From Gammaproteobacteria bacterium (lineage in GTDB: Bacteria; Pseudomonadota; Gammaproteobacteria; Chromatiales; Chromatiaceae): DNA of 5,377 nucleotides. Position 1 is the first letter of the stretch. Every line of letters begins with the position of its first letter. The position numbers were made by a program, and so were the translations under genes. The DNA is taken from positions 1 to 5,377 of the forward strand of contig JARFQQ010000014.1 of NCBI GenBank assembly GCA_029287695.1. Direction: 5' to 3'. This document shows positions 1 to 5,377 of the stretch, piece after piece. Under the pieces are notes generated by a model, which searched no databases, had not been told where the DNA came from, and saw only the letters and a program-made list of their open reading frames with translations.

Positions 1-509
1 TTTTCAAGCCGCCGGCTGACATCGAGGGACTTGGACCAGTCTTTCTCGTGCTGGTAGATGAGCTTGAGGTTCGTCAATGCCGGTTTGAGCAGTTTCCGGT
101 TCTCGACGAGTTCCTCGAACAACCCCTCGGCCCGGTCCAGCAGTCCCGCACTCATGTAGTCGCTGGCAAGCGCCAGCAGCGCCTGGGCGCGCTGTTCCGC
201 AGAGAGCGTCTGGCGAGCAATGAGGTTCTGGTGAATACGAATCGCGCGGTCGACCTCGCCACGCCGACGGAAGAGGCCACCGAGCGCCAGGTGCATCTCG
301 ACGGTCTCGCTGTTGACCTCGAGCATGCGCACGAAGACATCGATGGCCTTGTCTGGCTGTTCGTTGATGAGATAGTTCAGGCCACGGTAATACTCGGAGT
401 CCATCTCGGAAGCCGCGAGGCGCTCCTTCTCCTTCTGCATGGAGCGCCGGGCCGCCCACCAGCCCGAAGCCGCGGCAACAGGCAGGAGCAGGATCAGCAG
501 TTCCTGCAT
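1..509 (-). CDS. lapB: Lipopolysaccharide assembly protein B (LapB/YciM), 5' part, cut by the window edge
   Basis: LapB is an inner-membrane-anchored tetratricopeptide protein. In E. coli it works with the protease FtsH to control LpxC turnover, and so LPS output. The reading frame opens with ATG at 509-507 and stays open to base 1, giving 169 codons of a family that is usually near 390 residues. The C-terminal TPR repeats and the rubredoxin-like metal domain therefore lie outside. The start MQELLILLLPVAAASGWWAA is a short hydrophobic membrane anchor followed by RR and a charged stretch, as in E. coli LapB. The segment with FRRRGEVDRAIRIHQNLIAR (residues about 72-91) and the following DYMSAGLLDRAEGLFEELVE match the first TPR repeats almost word for word. 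A weak GGGG (518-515) lies 5 bases before the ATG. In enterics lapA lies immediately upstream. Here there is a non-coding leader and a divergent gene instead. Identification is from remembered family sequence and is strong. Confidence 0.93.
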   Translation of the reverse strand, partial: MQELLILLLPVAAASGWWAARRSMQKEKERLAASEMDSEYYRGLNYLINEQPDKAIDVFVRMLEVNSETVEMHLALGGLFRRRGEVDRAIRIHQNLIARQTLSAEQRAQALLALASDYMSAGLLDRAEGLFEELVENRKLLKPALTNLKLIYQHEKDWSKSLDVSRRLE

Positions 510-541
510 GTCTGCCCCGCATCGGCAGGTGAAGAGGACCC

Positions 542-560
542 GGCTGACACCCGGTCAGCC
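542..560. repeat. Perfect 7-bp inverted repeat in the probable lapB leader
   Basis: The arms GGCTGAC (542-548) and GTCAGCC (554-560) are exact reverse complements around a 5-base loop. No T-tract follows on either strand, so it does not look like an intrinsic terminator. It sits about 33 bases before the lapB start codon. It could be an RNA hairpin in the lapB leader or a protein-binding operator. The sequence alone does not decide, and a 7-bp repeat can arise by chance in GC-rich DNA. Confidence 0.4.
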
Positions 561-628
561 CGTTCCCGGGAGGAGATGGCTGGCAGCTTGATCGGCAAGA
601 GAAGGGCTCCGGAAAAGATATTGCGGCT

Positions 629-637
629 AGTTTATCA
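629..637 (-). promoter_or_regulatory. Candidate extended -10 promoter element for lapB
   Basis: On the minus strand the sequence reads TGATAAACT, that is TGn followed by TAAACT (4 of 6 matches to TATAAT), an extended -10 arrangement. No good -35 hexamer lies 16-18 bases upstream. Transcription would start near 622 and give a leader of roughly 110 bases containing the inverted repeat at 542-560. Tentative: made by eye, and short motifs are common. Confidence 0.28.
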
Positions 638-697
638 AGGCTTGCAGGGTGAAGCATCAGCCATACAGGCAGGCCGATTTCATCACAAGACCGCGGT

Positions 698-725
698 TTG
701 AATTGCCGGCGTCGCTGTTTACACT
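698..725 (+). promoter_or_regulatory. Candidate sigma-70 promoter for the SDR gene
   Basis: TTGAAT (698-703, 4 of 6 matches to TTGACA) and TACACT (720-725, 4 of 6 matches to TATAAT) are separated by 16 bases. Transcription would begin about 20 bases before the SDR start codon, leaving room for the GGGA ribosome-binding element at 743-746. The position is sensible but each hexamer has two mismatches. Confidence 0.38.
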
Positions 726-753
726 GCTTTCAATAAAACCACGGGAAAGAATC

Positions 754-1467
754 ATGCAGGAACTCAACAACAGGGTCGTCATCATCACGGGCGCCGCCGG
801 AAACCTCGGCAGCACCACGGCAGCCGTTTTTGGTGCCCGGGGCGCCAGGGTCGTCCTTGTCGATATCGACCAGCAGCGTCTCGAGGAGGCGCAGAAACAG
901 CTGCCCGATGGTGTCGAGTCAACGGTCATCGAGACCAACCTCCTCGAGCAGGCCTCGGTGGATGCCATGGCTGAAGCCGTGGTCGCGAAATACGGAACCA
1001 TCGACATCATCGCCAATATCGCCGGCGGCTTCACCATGGGCCCGCAAGTCCACAAGACATCGGACAAGGAGTGGGACTTCATGATGGACCTCAACGTGCG
1101 TTCCATCTTTCATACCTCCCGTGCCGTAATCCCTGTGATGCAGGAAAATGGCGGCGGCCGCATCGTCAACATCTCGGCGCGCGCCGCGCGCGAAGGCAAG
1201 GCTAAGATGGGCGCCTACTGCGCTTCTAAGGCGGCCGTGATCACGCTGACCGAATCGCTGGCCGCCGAACACAAGTTCGAGGGCATCAATGTCAACTGCA
1301 TCCTGCCGGGCACGATCGATACCCCGCGCAACCGCGAGGAGATGCCCGACGCCGATCATGACAAGTGGGTGCCGACAGAGGCGCTTGCCGATGTCATTCT
1401 TTTCCTCTGTTCCGATGCGAGCCGCTGCGTGACTGGCGCCGCGATCCCGGTCTTCGGCCAGAGCTGA
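754..1467 (+). CDS. Short-chain dehydrogenase/reductase, quinonoid dihydropteridine reductase-like
   Basis: This 237-residue protein is a classical-length SDR, a cytosolic Rossmann-fold oxidoreductase. Visible motifs are the cofactor loop TGAAGNLG (12-19), Asp37 at the end of the second strand (suggesting NAD(H) preference), ANIAGG (87-92), Asn114 and the catalytic YCASK (Tyr155, Lys159). The residue 13 before the Tyr, normally the catalytic Ser, is Ala142. The segment SARAAREGKAKMGAY (141-155) parallels the Ala-containing segment of animal quinonoid dihydropteridine reductase (QDPR), and LPGTIDTPRNREEMPDAD (184-201) followed by W205 resembles the QDPR C-terminal half. The true substrate is unknown; a pterin or other quinonoid substrate is inference. 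The ATG at 754 is chosen over an in-frame ATG at 649: the extra 35 residues are not SDR-like, and GGGA lies 7 bases before 754. The next small gene begins 5 bases after the stop. Confidence 0.88.
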   Translation: MQELNNRVVIITGAAGNLGSTTAAVFGARGARVVLVDIDQQRLEEAQKQLPDGVESTVIETNLLEQASVDAMAEAVVAKYGTIDIIANIAGGFTMGPQVHKTSDKEWDFMMDLNVRSIFHTSRAVIPVMQENGGGRIVNISARAAREGKAKMGAYCASKAAVITLTESLAAEHKFEGINVNCILPGTIDTPRNREEMPDADHDKWVPTEALADVILFLCSDASRCVTGAAIPVFGQS

Positions 1468-1472
1468 CTGCG

Positions 1473-1772
1473 TTGAAGCGCGGCCTGGAGTTCGACACGG
1501 ACCGGGGCGCCGGCAAGACGCTTGCACAGGTGTTGCGGGTCTATACCAATACCGCCTACCCGCAGAACGGTTCGGAATGCTCCCAGGCAACCCGCGCCGC
1601 CCTGATCCAGCTCGCGGAACAGATCGCGCTCGCAGGCGAGGAGTCGAGGCCCGTGCAGCTGCAGCGTCGCCAGCTGCCGACACTGCGCACGGCTATCGAA
1701 TGGTATTTCTCCGAGGTCCAGAAAGAGATGACGCCCGTCCGCGACGCACTGCTCCAACGACTCCGGCAGTAG
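1473..1772 (+). CDS. Small uncharacterised protein, probably TTG-initiated and coupled to the SDR
   Basis: I do not recognise this protein. The frame is open to the TAG at 1770-1772, and from the end of the SDR gene onward its codons end mostly in G or C, as in neighbouring genes. The best start is TTG at 1473, 5 bases after the SDR stop codon, with a weak AGAG (1460-1463) 9 bases upstream. This gives 99 residues. An ATG at 1365 exists, but it lies inside the SDR gene and adds a Cys/Arg-rich stretch that looks like an off-frame reading. GTG at 1530 is another option. The protein is soluble-looking and polar, with no signal peptide or membrane segment. It has one Cys (36), a motif-like YTNTAYPQNGSEC (24-36), probable helices at about 38-54 and 68-98, and an aromatic patch EWYF (76-79). 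Adjacency and coupling suggest a role linked to the reductase, but no function can be assigned. Confidence 0.62.
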   Translation: MKRGLEFDTDRGAGKTLAQVLRVYTNTAYPQNGSECSQATRAALIQLAEQIALAGEESRPVQLQRRQLPTLRTAIEWYFSEVQKEMTPVRDALLQRLRQ

Positions 1773-1773
1773 C

Positions 1774-1840
1774 AGCACCGGATTCCGGCGCCGCTGCCCC
1801 CTCTTCCCGCAGAGAGCATGTCCGGGTGCTTTTTTTCTTT
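1774..1840 (+). terminator. Probable intrinsic terminator after the SDR operon
   Basis: AGCACCGGA (1774-1782) can pair with TCCGGGTGCT (1821-1830) with one bulged base. The right arm runs straight into a T-tract (1830-1836, then CTTT). The enclosed loop is long (about 38 bases) and itself GC-rich, so the fold is not ideal. The position just after the stop codon and the T-run support termination. Confidence 0.5.
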
Positions 1841-1919
1841 ATGCTGCAAGATTTCCGGTCCGCCGGAGGTCTTTTAGTTCACAAGCCGAGAAAAGGCTGC
1901 CAACAACCACCAACAGAAG
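1841..1919. other. Leader region upstream of the ECF sigma gene
   Basis: These 79 bases must carry the sigma operon's promoter unless transcription reads through from upstream. A 5-bp inverted repeat TCCGG (1854-1858) / CCGGA (1863-1867) is present. I find no convincing sigma-70 hexamer pair and no clear ECF-type GGAAC/GAAC -35 box, so no promoter is called. The ribosome-binding site is weak: AGAAG (1915-1919) directly abuts the first ATG, which could favour initiation at the second ATG (1923). Confidence 0.4.
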
Positions 1920-2438
1920 ATGATGGCCAAACAGAAACGATTCGAACAGCTCGTGCAGCGCTACTCGACGGACATGTTCCGCTACGCTCTCTGGCTCTGC
2001 GGCAACAGGGAGATCGCCGAGGATCTCGTCCAGGAGGCATTCACCCGGGCATGGAAAAACCTGCACCAGCTCAAGGACGGCAACAAGGAGAAAGCCTGGC
2101 TCATGACCATACTGCGCAACGAGAATGCACGGCGCTTTCAGCGGGTTCAGCCCGATCTCGTGGATATCGAGGACCACGCCTGGTCAATGAGCGCCGACAG
2201 CGGCCTCGAACCCGAAGAGCAGATGGAGCGCCGCATCCTCAGAAAGGCGATGCTGGATCTCGAAGAGGAGTACCGGGAGCCCCTGATCATGCAGGTCATT
2301 CACGGCTTCAGCTGCCGCGAGATCGCCGAGACACTCGAATTGACAGAGAACGCGGTCATGACGCGCATTTTCAGGGCCAAGCAGAAAGTAAAAGAGGCAT
2401 TGACTGAACAAACTGCATCAGCGATGGCGAGGTTGTAA
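1920..2438 (+). CDS. ECF-family (sigma-70 group 4) RNA polymerase sigma factor
   Basis: This 172-residue protein has the two-domain layout of an extracytoplasmic-function sigma factor, which redirects RNA polymerase to a small set of promoters. Sigma region 2 covers about residues 5-73, with AEDLVQEAFTRAWKNL (33-48) as the core-binding 2.2 region and KAWLMTILRNENARR (58-72) as the -10 recognition helix. A linker rich in acidic residues (about 79-102) follows. Sigma region 4 covers about 103-163, with YREPLIMQVIHGFS (118-131) and the helix-turn-helix REIAETLELTENAVMTRIFR (133-152) for the -35 element. There is no C-terminal extension. The start is ATGATG; either ATG (1920 or 1923) could be used and changes one residue. 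The next gene begins 2 bases after the TAA, so the two are surely cotranscribed and probably translationally coupled. Target promoters cannot be read from this window. Confidence 0.92.
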   Translation: MMAKQKRFEQLVQRYSTDMFRYALWLCGNREIAEDLVQEAFTRAWKNLHQLKDGNKEKAWLMTILRNENARRFQRVQPDLVDIEDHAWSMSADSGLEPEEQMERRILRKAMLDLEEEYREPLIMQVIHGFSCREIAETLELTENAVMTRIFRAKQKVKEALTEQTASAMARL

Positions 2439-2440
2439 CC

Positions 2441-3148
2441 ATGAACGAACTTGAATTCAGAAAACGCTGCATCATCAATCCGGATGATTCCGATCCCGAT
2501 TTTCAATCGGCGCTCGAGAATGACGATTACCGGCGCGTTCAGGCGGAGTGCGCCGACTTTGACGAGAAGCTCTCCGGAGCGCTCAGGGTCCCCGCACCGG
2601 AAGGGCTGCAGGATCGCATCCTCGCGGCCAATCGCCAGCCGTCATTCCTTGCGCGCTGGAAGAAAAAGCTCGCTGCCCTGACCAGTCTCATCGTCACACT
2701 GGTGCTGGGCCTGACACTGCTGCTGCGCCCGCAACTCGCGCTTTCGGACATGGTCATCGAGCATCTCTACCACGACATGGCCGTCATGTATTCGCGCGAC
2801 GTCATCCGGGAAGAACAGGTCGACGAGATCGTGTCACACTTCGGTGCCGACCTGGAATCCAGTCTTGTCGGTATCATCCGCTTCATCGAGGACTGCCGCT
2901 TCGCGGATCAAAGGAAGGGGATTCACCTCGTCTACGACGGCCAGAGCGGTCCGGTGACTGTCTTCTACATACCGCATCGCCAGATCGACCGCATGCAGGC
3001 GATTGGCAAGGAGGAGTTCCAGGGCATCATCTTCCCTCACCATGATGGCACGATGGCCATCGTCGGGGTCATCGGCGAAGATATCAACAGCCAGAAGAGC
3101 AAGGTCGAGGCTGCGTTCAACTGGGACCAGGCATCCGGCAAAAGCTGA
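2441..3148 (+). CDS. DUF3379-family single-pass membrane protein, probable anti-sigma factor
   Basis: This is a 235-residue protein. Its opening MNELEFRKRCIINPDD and overall plan match what I recall of the DUF3379 family, gammaproteobacterial proteins found beside ECF sigma factors. Residues 1-75 are charged and predicted cytoplasmic, the natural sigma-binding part. RWKKK (72-76) precedes one transmembrane helix at about 77-96, giving an N-in, C-out topology by the positive-inside rule. The rest (about 97-235) would be a periplasmic domain with mixed strands and helices, for example GIHLVYDGQSGPVTVFYIPH (160-179) and GTMAIVGVIGED (203-214). The HxxxCxxC zinc anti-sigma motif is absent; cysteines are at 10, 37 and 152 only. 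The start is well supported: GAGG (2429-2432) lies 8 bases before the ATG. The anti-sigma role is inferred from gene order and topology. The trigger is unknown. Confidence 0.82.
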   Translation: MNELEFRKRCIINPDDSDPDFQSALENDDYRRVQAECADFDEKLSGALRVPAPEGLQDRILAANRQPSFLARWKKKLAALTSLIVTLVLGLTLLLRPQLALSDMVIEHLYHDMAVMYSRDVIREEQVDEIVSHFGADLESSLVGIIRFIEDCRFADQRKGIHLVYDGQSGPVTVFYIPHRQIDRMQAIGKEEFQGIIFPHHDGTMAIVGVIGEDINSQKSKVEAAFNWDQASGKS

Positions 3149-3160
3149 GAGCAACCCCGG

Positions 3161-3196
3161 AAAAAAGCCGGCGCATCGCGCGCCGGCTTTCTTTTT
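3161..3196. terminator. Bidirectional intrinsic terminator between convergent operons
   Basis: AAAGCCGGCGC (3164-3174) and GCGCCGGCTTT (3180-3190) form a perfect 11-bp stem around a 5-base loop. A-tracts on the left (3161-3166) and T-tracts on the right (TTTCTTTTT, 3188-3196) give a U-run in either direction. It ends the sigma/DUF3379 transcript (stop at 3148) on the plus strand and the glmM transcript (stop at 3212) on the minus strand. Confidence 0.92.
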
Positions 3197-3211
3197 ACCG
3201 GTTAACCCGGA

Positions 3212-4552
3212 TCAGCTGACGGATGCCGAAACGACATCGGCGATCTGTCGCGACAGGCGCTCGACCTGCTCGCTCCGGGTTCCCTCGACCATGACGCGAA
3301 TCAGCGGCTCCGTTCCCGACGGCCGCAACAGGACCCTCCCCTCGGCGCCGAGATCGGCCTCTGCATCCCTGACGGCCGCCATGACCGCTTCGAGCTGCAT
3401 CACATCGCGCGCAATCGCGTTACCCAGCGAGACATTGATGAGTATCTGGGGACACTTTTCGACGCCGTTTACGAGCTCGTCCAGCGGCTGCCCTGTCTGC
3501 GCGACTTCCGCAATCACCTGCAACGCCGAGATGATGCCGTCGCCGGTCGAGGTGCGGTCCAGACAGATGATATGGCCGGAAGGCTCGCCACCGAGGTTCC
3601 ACTGGTTCTGCAGGAGACGCTCGATGATATAGCGGTCACCGACATCGGTCCGGTCGAGTCCGACACCCAGTTCCCTGAGTGCCAGCTCGAGACCGAGATT
3701 GGTCATCAGGGTGCCGACGACATTGCCGCGCAGCGTCTTTTCGCGCAGGCGTGCCCTGGCAATGACGTAGAGGATGTCATCGCCATCCACAAGCCGGCCA
3801 TTCGCATCGACGAGCAGGACACGGTCGCCATCGCCGTCGAGCGCGATGCCAAGGTCCGCCTTTTCCTCGATCACACGCGCCTGCAGCAGTTCCGGATGCG
3901 TGGAGCCAACACCGTCGTTGATATTGAGTCCGTCGGGGTCGGCGCCGATCGCGACGACTTTCGCACCGAGCTCGGTAAACACCTCTGGCGCGATGTGATA
4001 GGTGGCGCCATGGGCGCAGTCGAGGACGATTTTCATGCCCTTGAGGCTCGTCGAGACGGGAATACTGCTCTTGCAGAACTCGATGTACCGGCCAGCGGCA
4101 TCGTCGATGCGGCGCGCGCGCCCGATCGACTCGGATTCGATTGTCTTCATCGGCTTGTCGAGTTCGTTCTCGATGGCCAGCTCGACCTCGTCGGGAAGTT
4201 TCTGACCGGTACCCGAGAAGAACTTGATGCCGTTATCGTAGTAAGGGTTATGCGAGGCACTGATGACAATCCCGGCACGCGCATGAAATGTCTGGGTCAG
4301 GTAGGCAATACCGGGGGTCGGCATGGGACCGGTCAGCAGCACGTTCATGCCGGATGCCGCGAGCCCCGCCTCGAGGGCCGATTCGAACATGTAGCCCGAG
4401 ATACGCGTATCCTTGCCGATCAGCACGCTGCCACCGGACTTGCCGAGCACGCGCCCGGCCGCCCAGCCGAGTTTGAGCACGAACTCGGGCGTGACCTTGT
4501 CCTCGCCGACCTTGCCGCGTATGCCATCGGTTCCAAAATATCTTCTTGTCAT
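3212..4552 (-). CDS. glmM: Phosphoglucosamine mutase
   Basis: GlmM interconverts glucosamine-6-phosphate and glucosamine-1-phosphate in the cytosol, the step before GlmU makes UDP-GlcNAc for peptidoglycan and lipid A. The 446-residue length is normal. All alpha-D-phosphohexomutase signatures are present: the N-terminal [12 protein letters not shown] (5-16); the phosphoserine loop ISASHNP with catalytic Ser100, matching Ser102 of E. coli, which must be phosphorylated for activity; the magnesium loop DGDGDR (239-244); the sugar-binding GGEPSGH (321-327); and the phosphate-binding [11 protein letters not shown] (410-420). The start ATG (4552-4550) shares one base with the folP stop (TGATG), so translation is probably coupled. 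Transcription presumably comes from folP or further upstream. In many relatives tpiA or secG follows glmM. Here the operon ends at a terminator facing a convergent operon. Confidence 0.98.
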   Translation of the reverse strand: MTRRYFGTDGIRGKVGEDKVTPEFVLKLGWAAGRVLGKSGGSVLIGKDTRISGYMFESALEAGLAASGMNVLLTGPMPTPGIAYLTQTFHARAGIVISASHNPYYDNGIKFFSGTGQKLPDEVELAIENELDKPMKTIESESIGRARRIDDAAGRYIEFCKSSIPVSTSLKGMKIVLDCAHGATYHIAPEVFTELGAKVVAIGADPDGLNINDGVGSTHPELLQARVIEEKADLGIALDGDGDRVLLVDANGRLVDGDDILYVIARARLREKTLRGNVVGTLMTNLGLELALRELGVGLDRTDVGDRYIIERLLQNQWNLGGEPSGHIICLDRTSTGDGIISALQVIAEVAQTGQPLDELVNGVEKCPQILINVSLGNAIARDVMQLEAVMAAVRDAEADLGAEGRVLLRPSGTEPLIRVMVEGTRSEQVERLSRQIADVVSASVS

Positions 4553-5377
4553 CAGAGCAGAGCCTCTACAATTTTCAATGCGTCCACGGTTTCCCGGACA
4601 TCGTGTACGCGCAGGATGCTGGCGCCTTGCATGGCGGCAATGACAGCTGCTGCAACCGAGCCATGCAGGCGTCGATCGACAGGTGCCTCGCCAAGCAGCT
4701 GGCCGATCATGGACTTGCGCGAAATGCCGACGAGCAGCGGATAGCCCTCCCCGGCAAGCTGGCCGATATTCTTCAGCAAGGCGATGTTTTGTTCAAGCAT
4801 CTTGCCAAAACCGAAACCCGGATCCAGCAGGATACGCGAGGAGGCGATACCACCCTTCTCACAGACCGATGCGCGCTCGAGCAGAAAATCCCTGACCTCG
4901 CTGACGACATCCCCGTAATGCGGATTCTTCTGCATGGTACGCGGCTCGCCCTGCATGTGCATCAGGCAAACGGCGACATTGCCTGCGTCACTGACGGCCT
5001 CTATAGCGCCTTTCGAGCGCAGAGCCATAACATCGTTGATCATGCCGGCTCCGGCGCCGATCGCTGCGCGCATCACCTCGGGTTTACTGGTATCAACGGA
5101 GACGGGCACGGGCAGTTCGGCAACAACGGCCTCGACGACAGGCATGACGCGATCGAGTTCCTGCTGCACGGTCACTGCCTGCGCACCCGGACGCGTCGAC
5201 TCGCCTCCGATGTCGATGATCGCAGCACCCTGCTTAACCATCGCGAGCGCATGCCGGACAGCGCTGTCGCAATCGTTGAAGCGGCCTCCGTCGGAGAAAG
5301 AGTCCGGTGTCAGATTGAGAATGCCCATCACGGCCGGTGACGAGAGATCGAGGAAGAATTTGCCGCAGGTAATTTCC
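4552..5377 (-). CDS. folP: Dihydropteroate synthase, 5' end cut by the window edge
   Basis: FolP condenses 6-hydroxymethyl-7,8-dihydropterin diphosphate with p-aminobenzoate to give dihydropteroate. It is the folate-pathway step blocked by sulfonamides. The frame contains the pterin-binding family motifs in order: [15 protein letters not shown] (from 5328 downward), [35 protein letters not shown], the phosphate/pterin-site [18 protein letters not shown] and the C-terminal [19 protein letters not shown] pair at 5331-5326 could be taken for the start, but the frame stays open to the window edge and reads [12 protein letters not shown] just before it. That corresponds to the N-terminal strand of E. 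coli FolP, so the true start is just outside. About 274 residues are visible, close to the full length. The TGA overlaps the glmM start by one base. In E. coli and relatives ftsH lies upstream of this pair. Confidence 0.97.
   Translation of the reverse strand, partial: EITCGKFFLDLSSPAVMGILNLTPDSFSDGGRFNDCDSAVRHALAMVKQGAAIIDIGGESTRPGAQAVTVQQELDRVMPVVEAVVAELPVPVSVDTSKPEVMRAAIGAGAGMINDVMALRSKGAIEAVSDAGNVAVCLMHMQGEPRTMQKNPHYGDVVSEVRDFLLERASVCEKGGIASSRILLDPGFGFGKMLEQNIALLKNIGQLAGEGYPLLVGISRKSMIGQLLGEAPVDRRLHGSVAAAVIAAMQGASILRVHDVRETVDALKIVEALL

Larger units (their letters stand above)
510..753. other. Divergent intergenic region between lapB and the SDR gene
   Basis: These 244 bases lie between two divergently transcribed genes. 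Neither strand shows a convincing coding frame, and nothing like LapA can be read on the minus strand upstream of lapB. The region holds a candidate promoter for each direction and a short perfect hairpin in the probable lapB leader. These are listed separately. Confidence 0.6.

Noticed and set aside
600..640. Heat-shock (sigma-32) promoter before lapB
   Set aside because: A CTTGATA box is present on the minus strand, but no CCCCAT-like element lies at the proper distance.
4..657. Long open frame on the minus strand overlapping the lapB start
   Set aside because: It reads as a Cys/Pro/Arg-rich, low-sense protein and overlaps the well-matched lapB frame. It is an off-frame reading of GC-rich DNA, and it is not LapA.
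649..753. N-terminal extension of the SDR from ATG 649
   Set aside because: The extra 35 residues have no SDR or targeting-signal character and would overlap the candidate promoter. ATG 754 has a ribosome-binding element and gives a normal SDR N-terminus.
1577..2407. 276-residue plus-strand frame crossing from the small gene into the sigma gene
   Set aside because: It spans a terminator and two better-supported genes in another frame, and its product is Arg/Pro/Gly-rich with no recognisable fold.
3198..3210. Near-palindrome CCGGTTAACCCGG after glmM
   Set aside because: It is short and imperfect beyond GGTTAACC, with no T-tract. The adjacent strong terminator explains the region.
3572..4744. 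390-residue plus-strand frame opposite glmM
   Set aside because: It is antisense to glmM, whose family motifs are unmistakable. Long antisense frames are expected in high-GC coding DNA.
4546..5340. 264-residue plus-strand frame opposite folP
   Set aside because: It is antisense to folP, whose pterin-binding motifs are complete; there is no independent support for a plus-strand product.
754..5377. Functional link between the QDPR-like reductase and folP through pterins
   Set aside because: They lie in separate, oppositely oriented operons more than 3 kb apart, folP placement is a housekeeping arrangement, and the reductase's substrate is unproven.

Overview
This is a GC-rich chromosomal window (about 60% GC by eye) from a gammaproteobacterium outside the enteric group. 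Three things point there: a LapB (YciM) N-terminus very close to the E. coli protein, the folP-glmM gene pair, and an ECF sigma factor followed by a DUF3379 protein. Genus cannot be set from the sequence. Base composition and codon use look even across the window. I see no mobile element, CRISPR array, tRNA or rRNA.

Layout. The left edge holds the 5' part of lapB on the minus strand (1-509), running off the window. A divergent intergenic region (510-753) separates it from a plus-strand short-chain dehydrogenase/reductase (754-1467). That enzyme resembles quinonoid dihydropteridine reductase, including an Ala at the usual catalytic Ser position. An unrecognised 99-residue protein follows directly, probably from a TTG start (1473-1772), and a likely terminator ends the pair. 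A second plus-strand operon follows: an ECF sigma factor (1920-2438) and, 2 bases later, a single-pass membrane protein of the DUF3379 family (2441-3148), its probable regulator. A strong hairpin with A- and T-tracts on its two sides (3161-3196) separates this operon from the convergent folP-glmM operon on the minus strand (3212-5377, folP cut at its 5' end).

How the genes fit together. LapB (control of LPS synthesis through LpxC), GlmM (glucosamine-1-phosphate for UDP-GlcNAc, which feeds peptidoglycan and lipid A) and FolP (folate synthesis) are housekeeping. The sigma/DUF3379 pair looks like an envelope- or signal-responsive regulatory switch with an uncharacterised sensor. The reductase and its small partner form a two-gene unit of unknown physiological role. 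These two units, 754-1772 and 1920-3148, are the least described part of the window.
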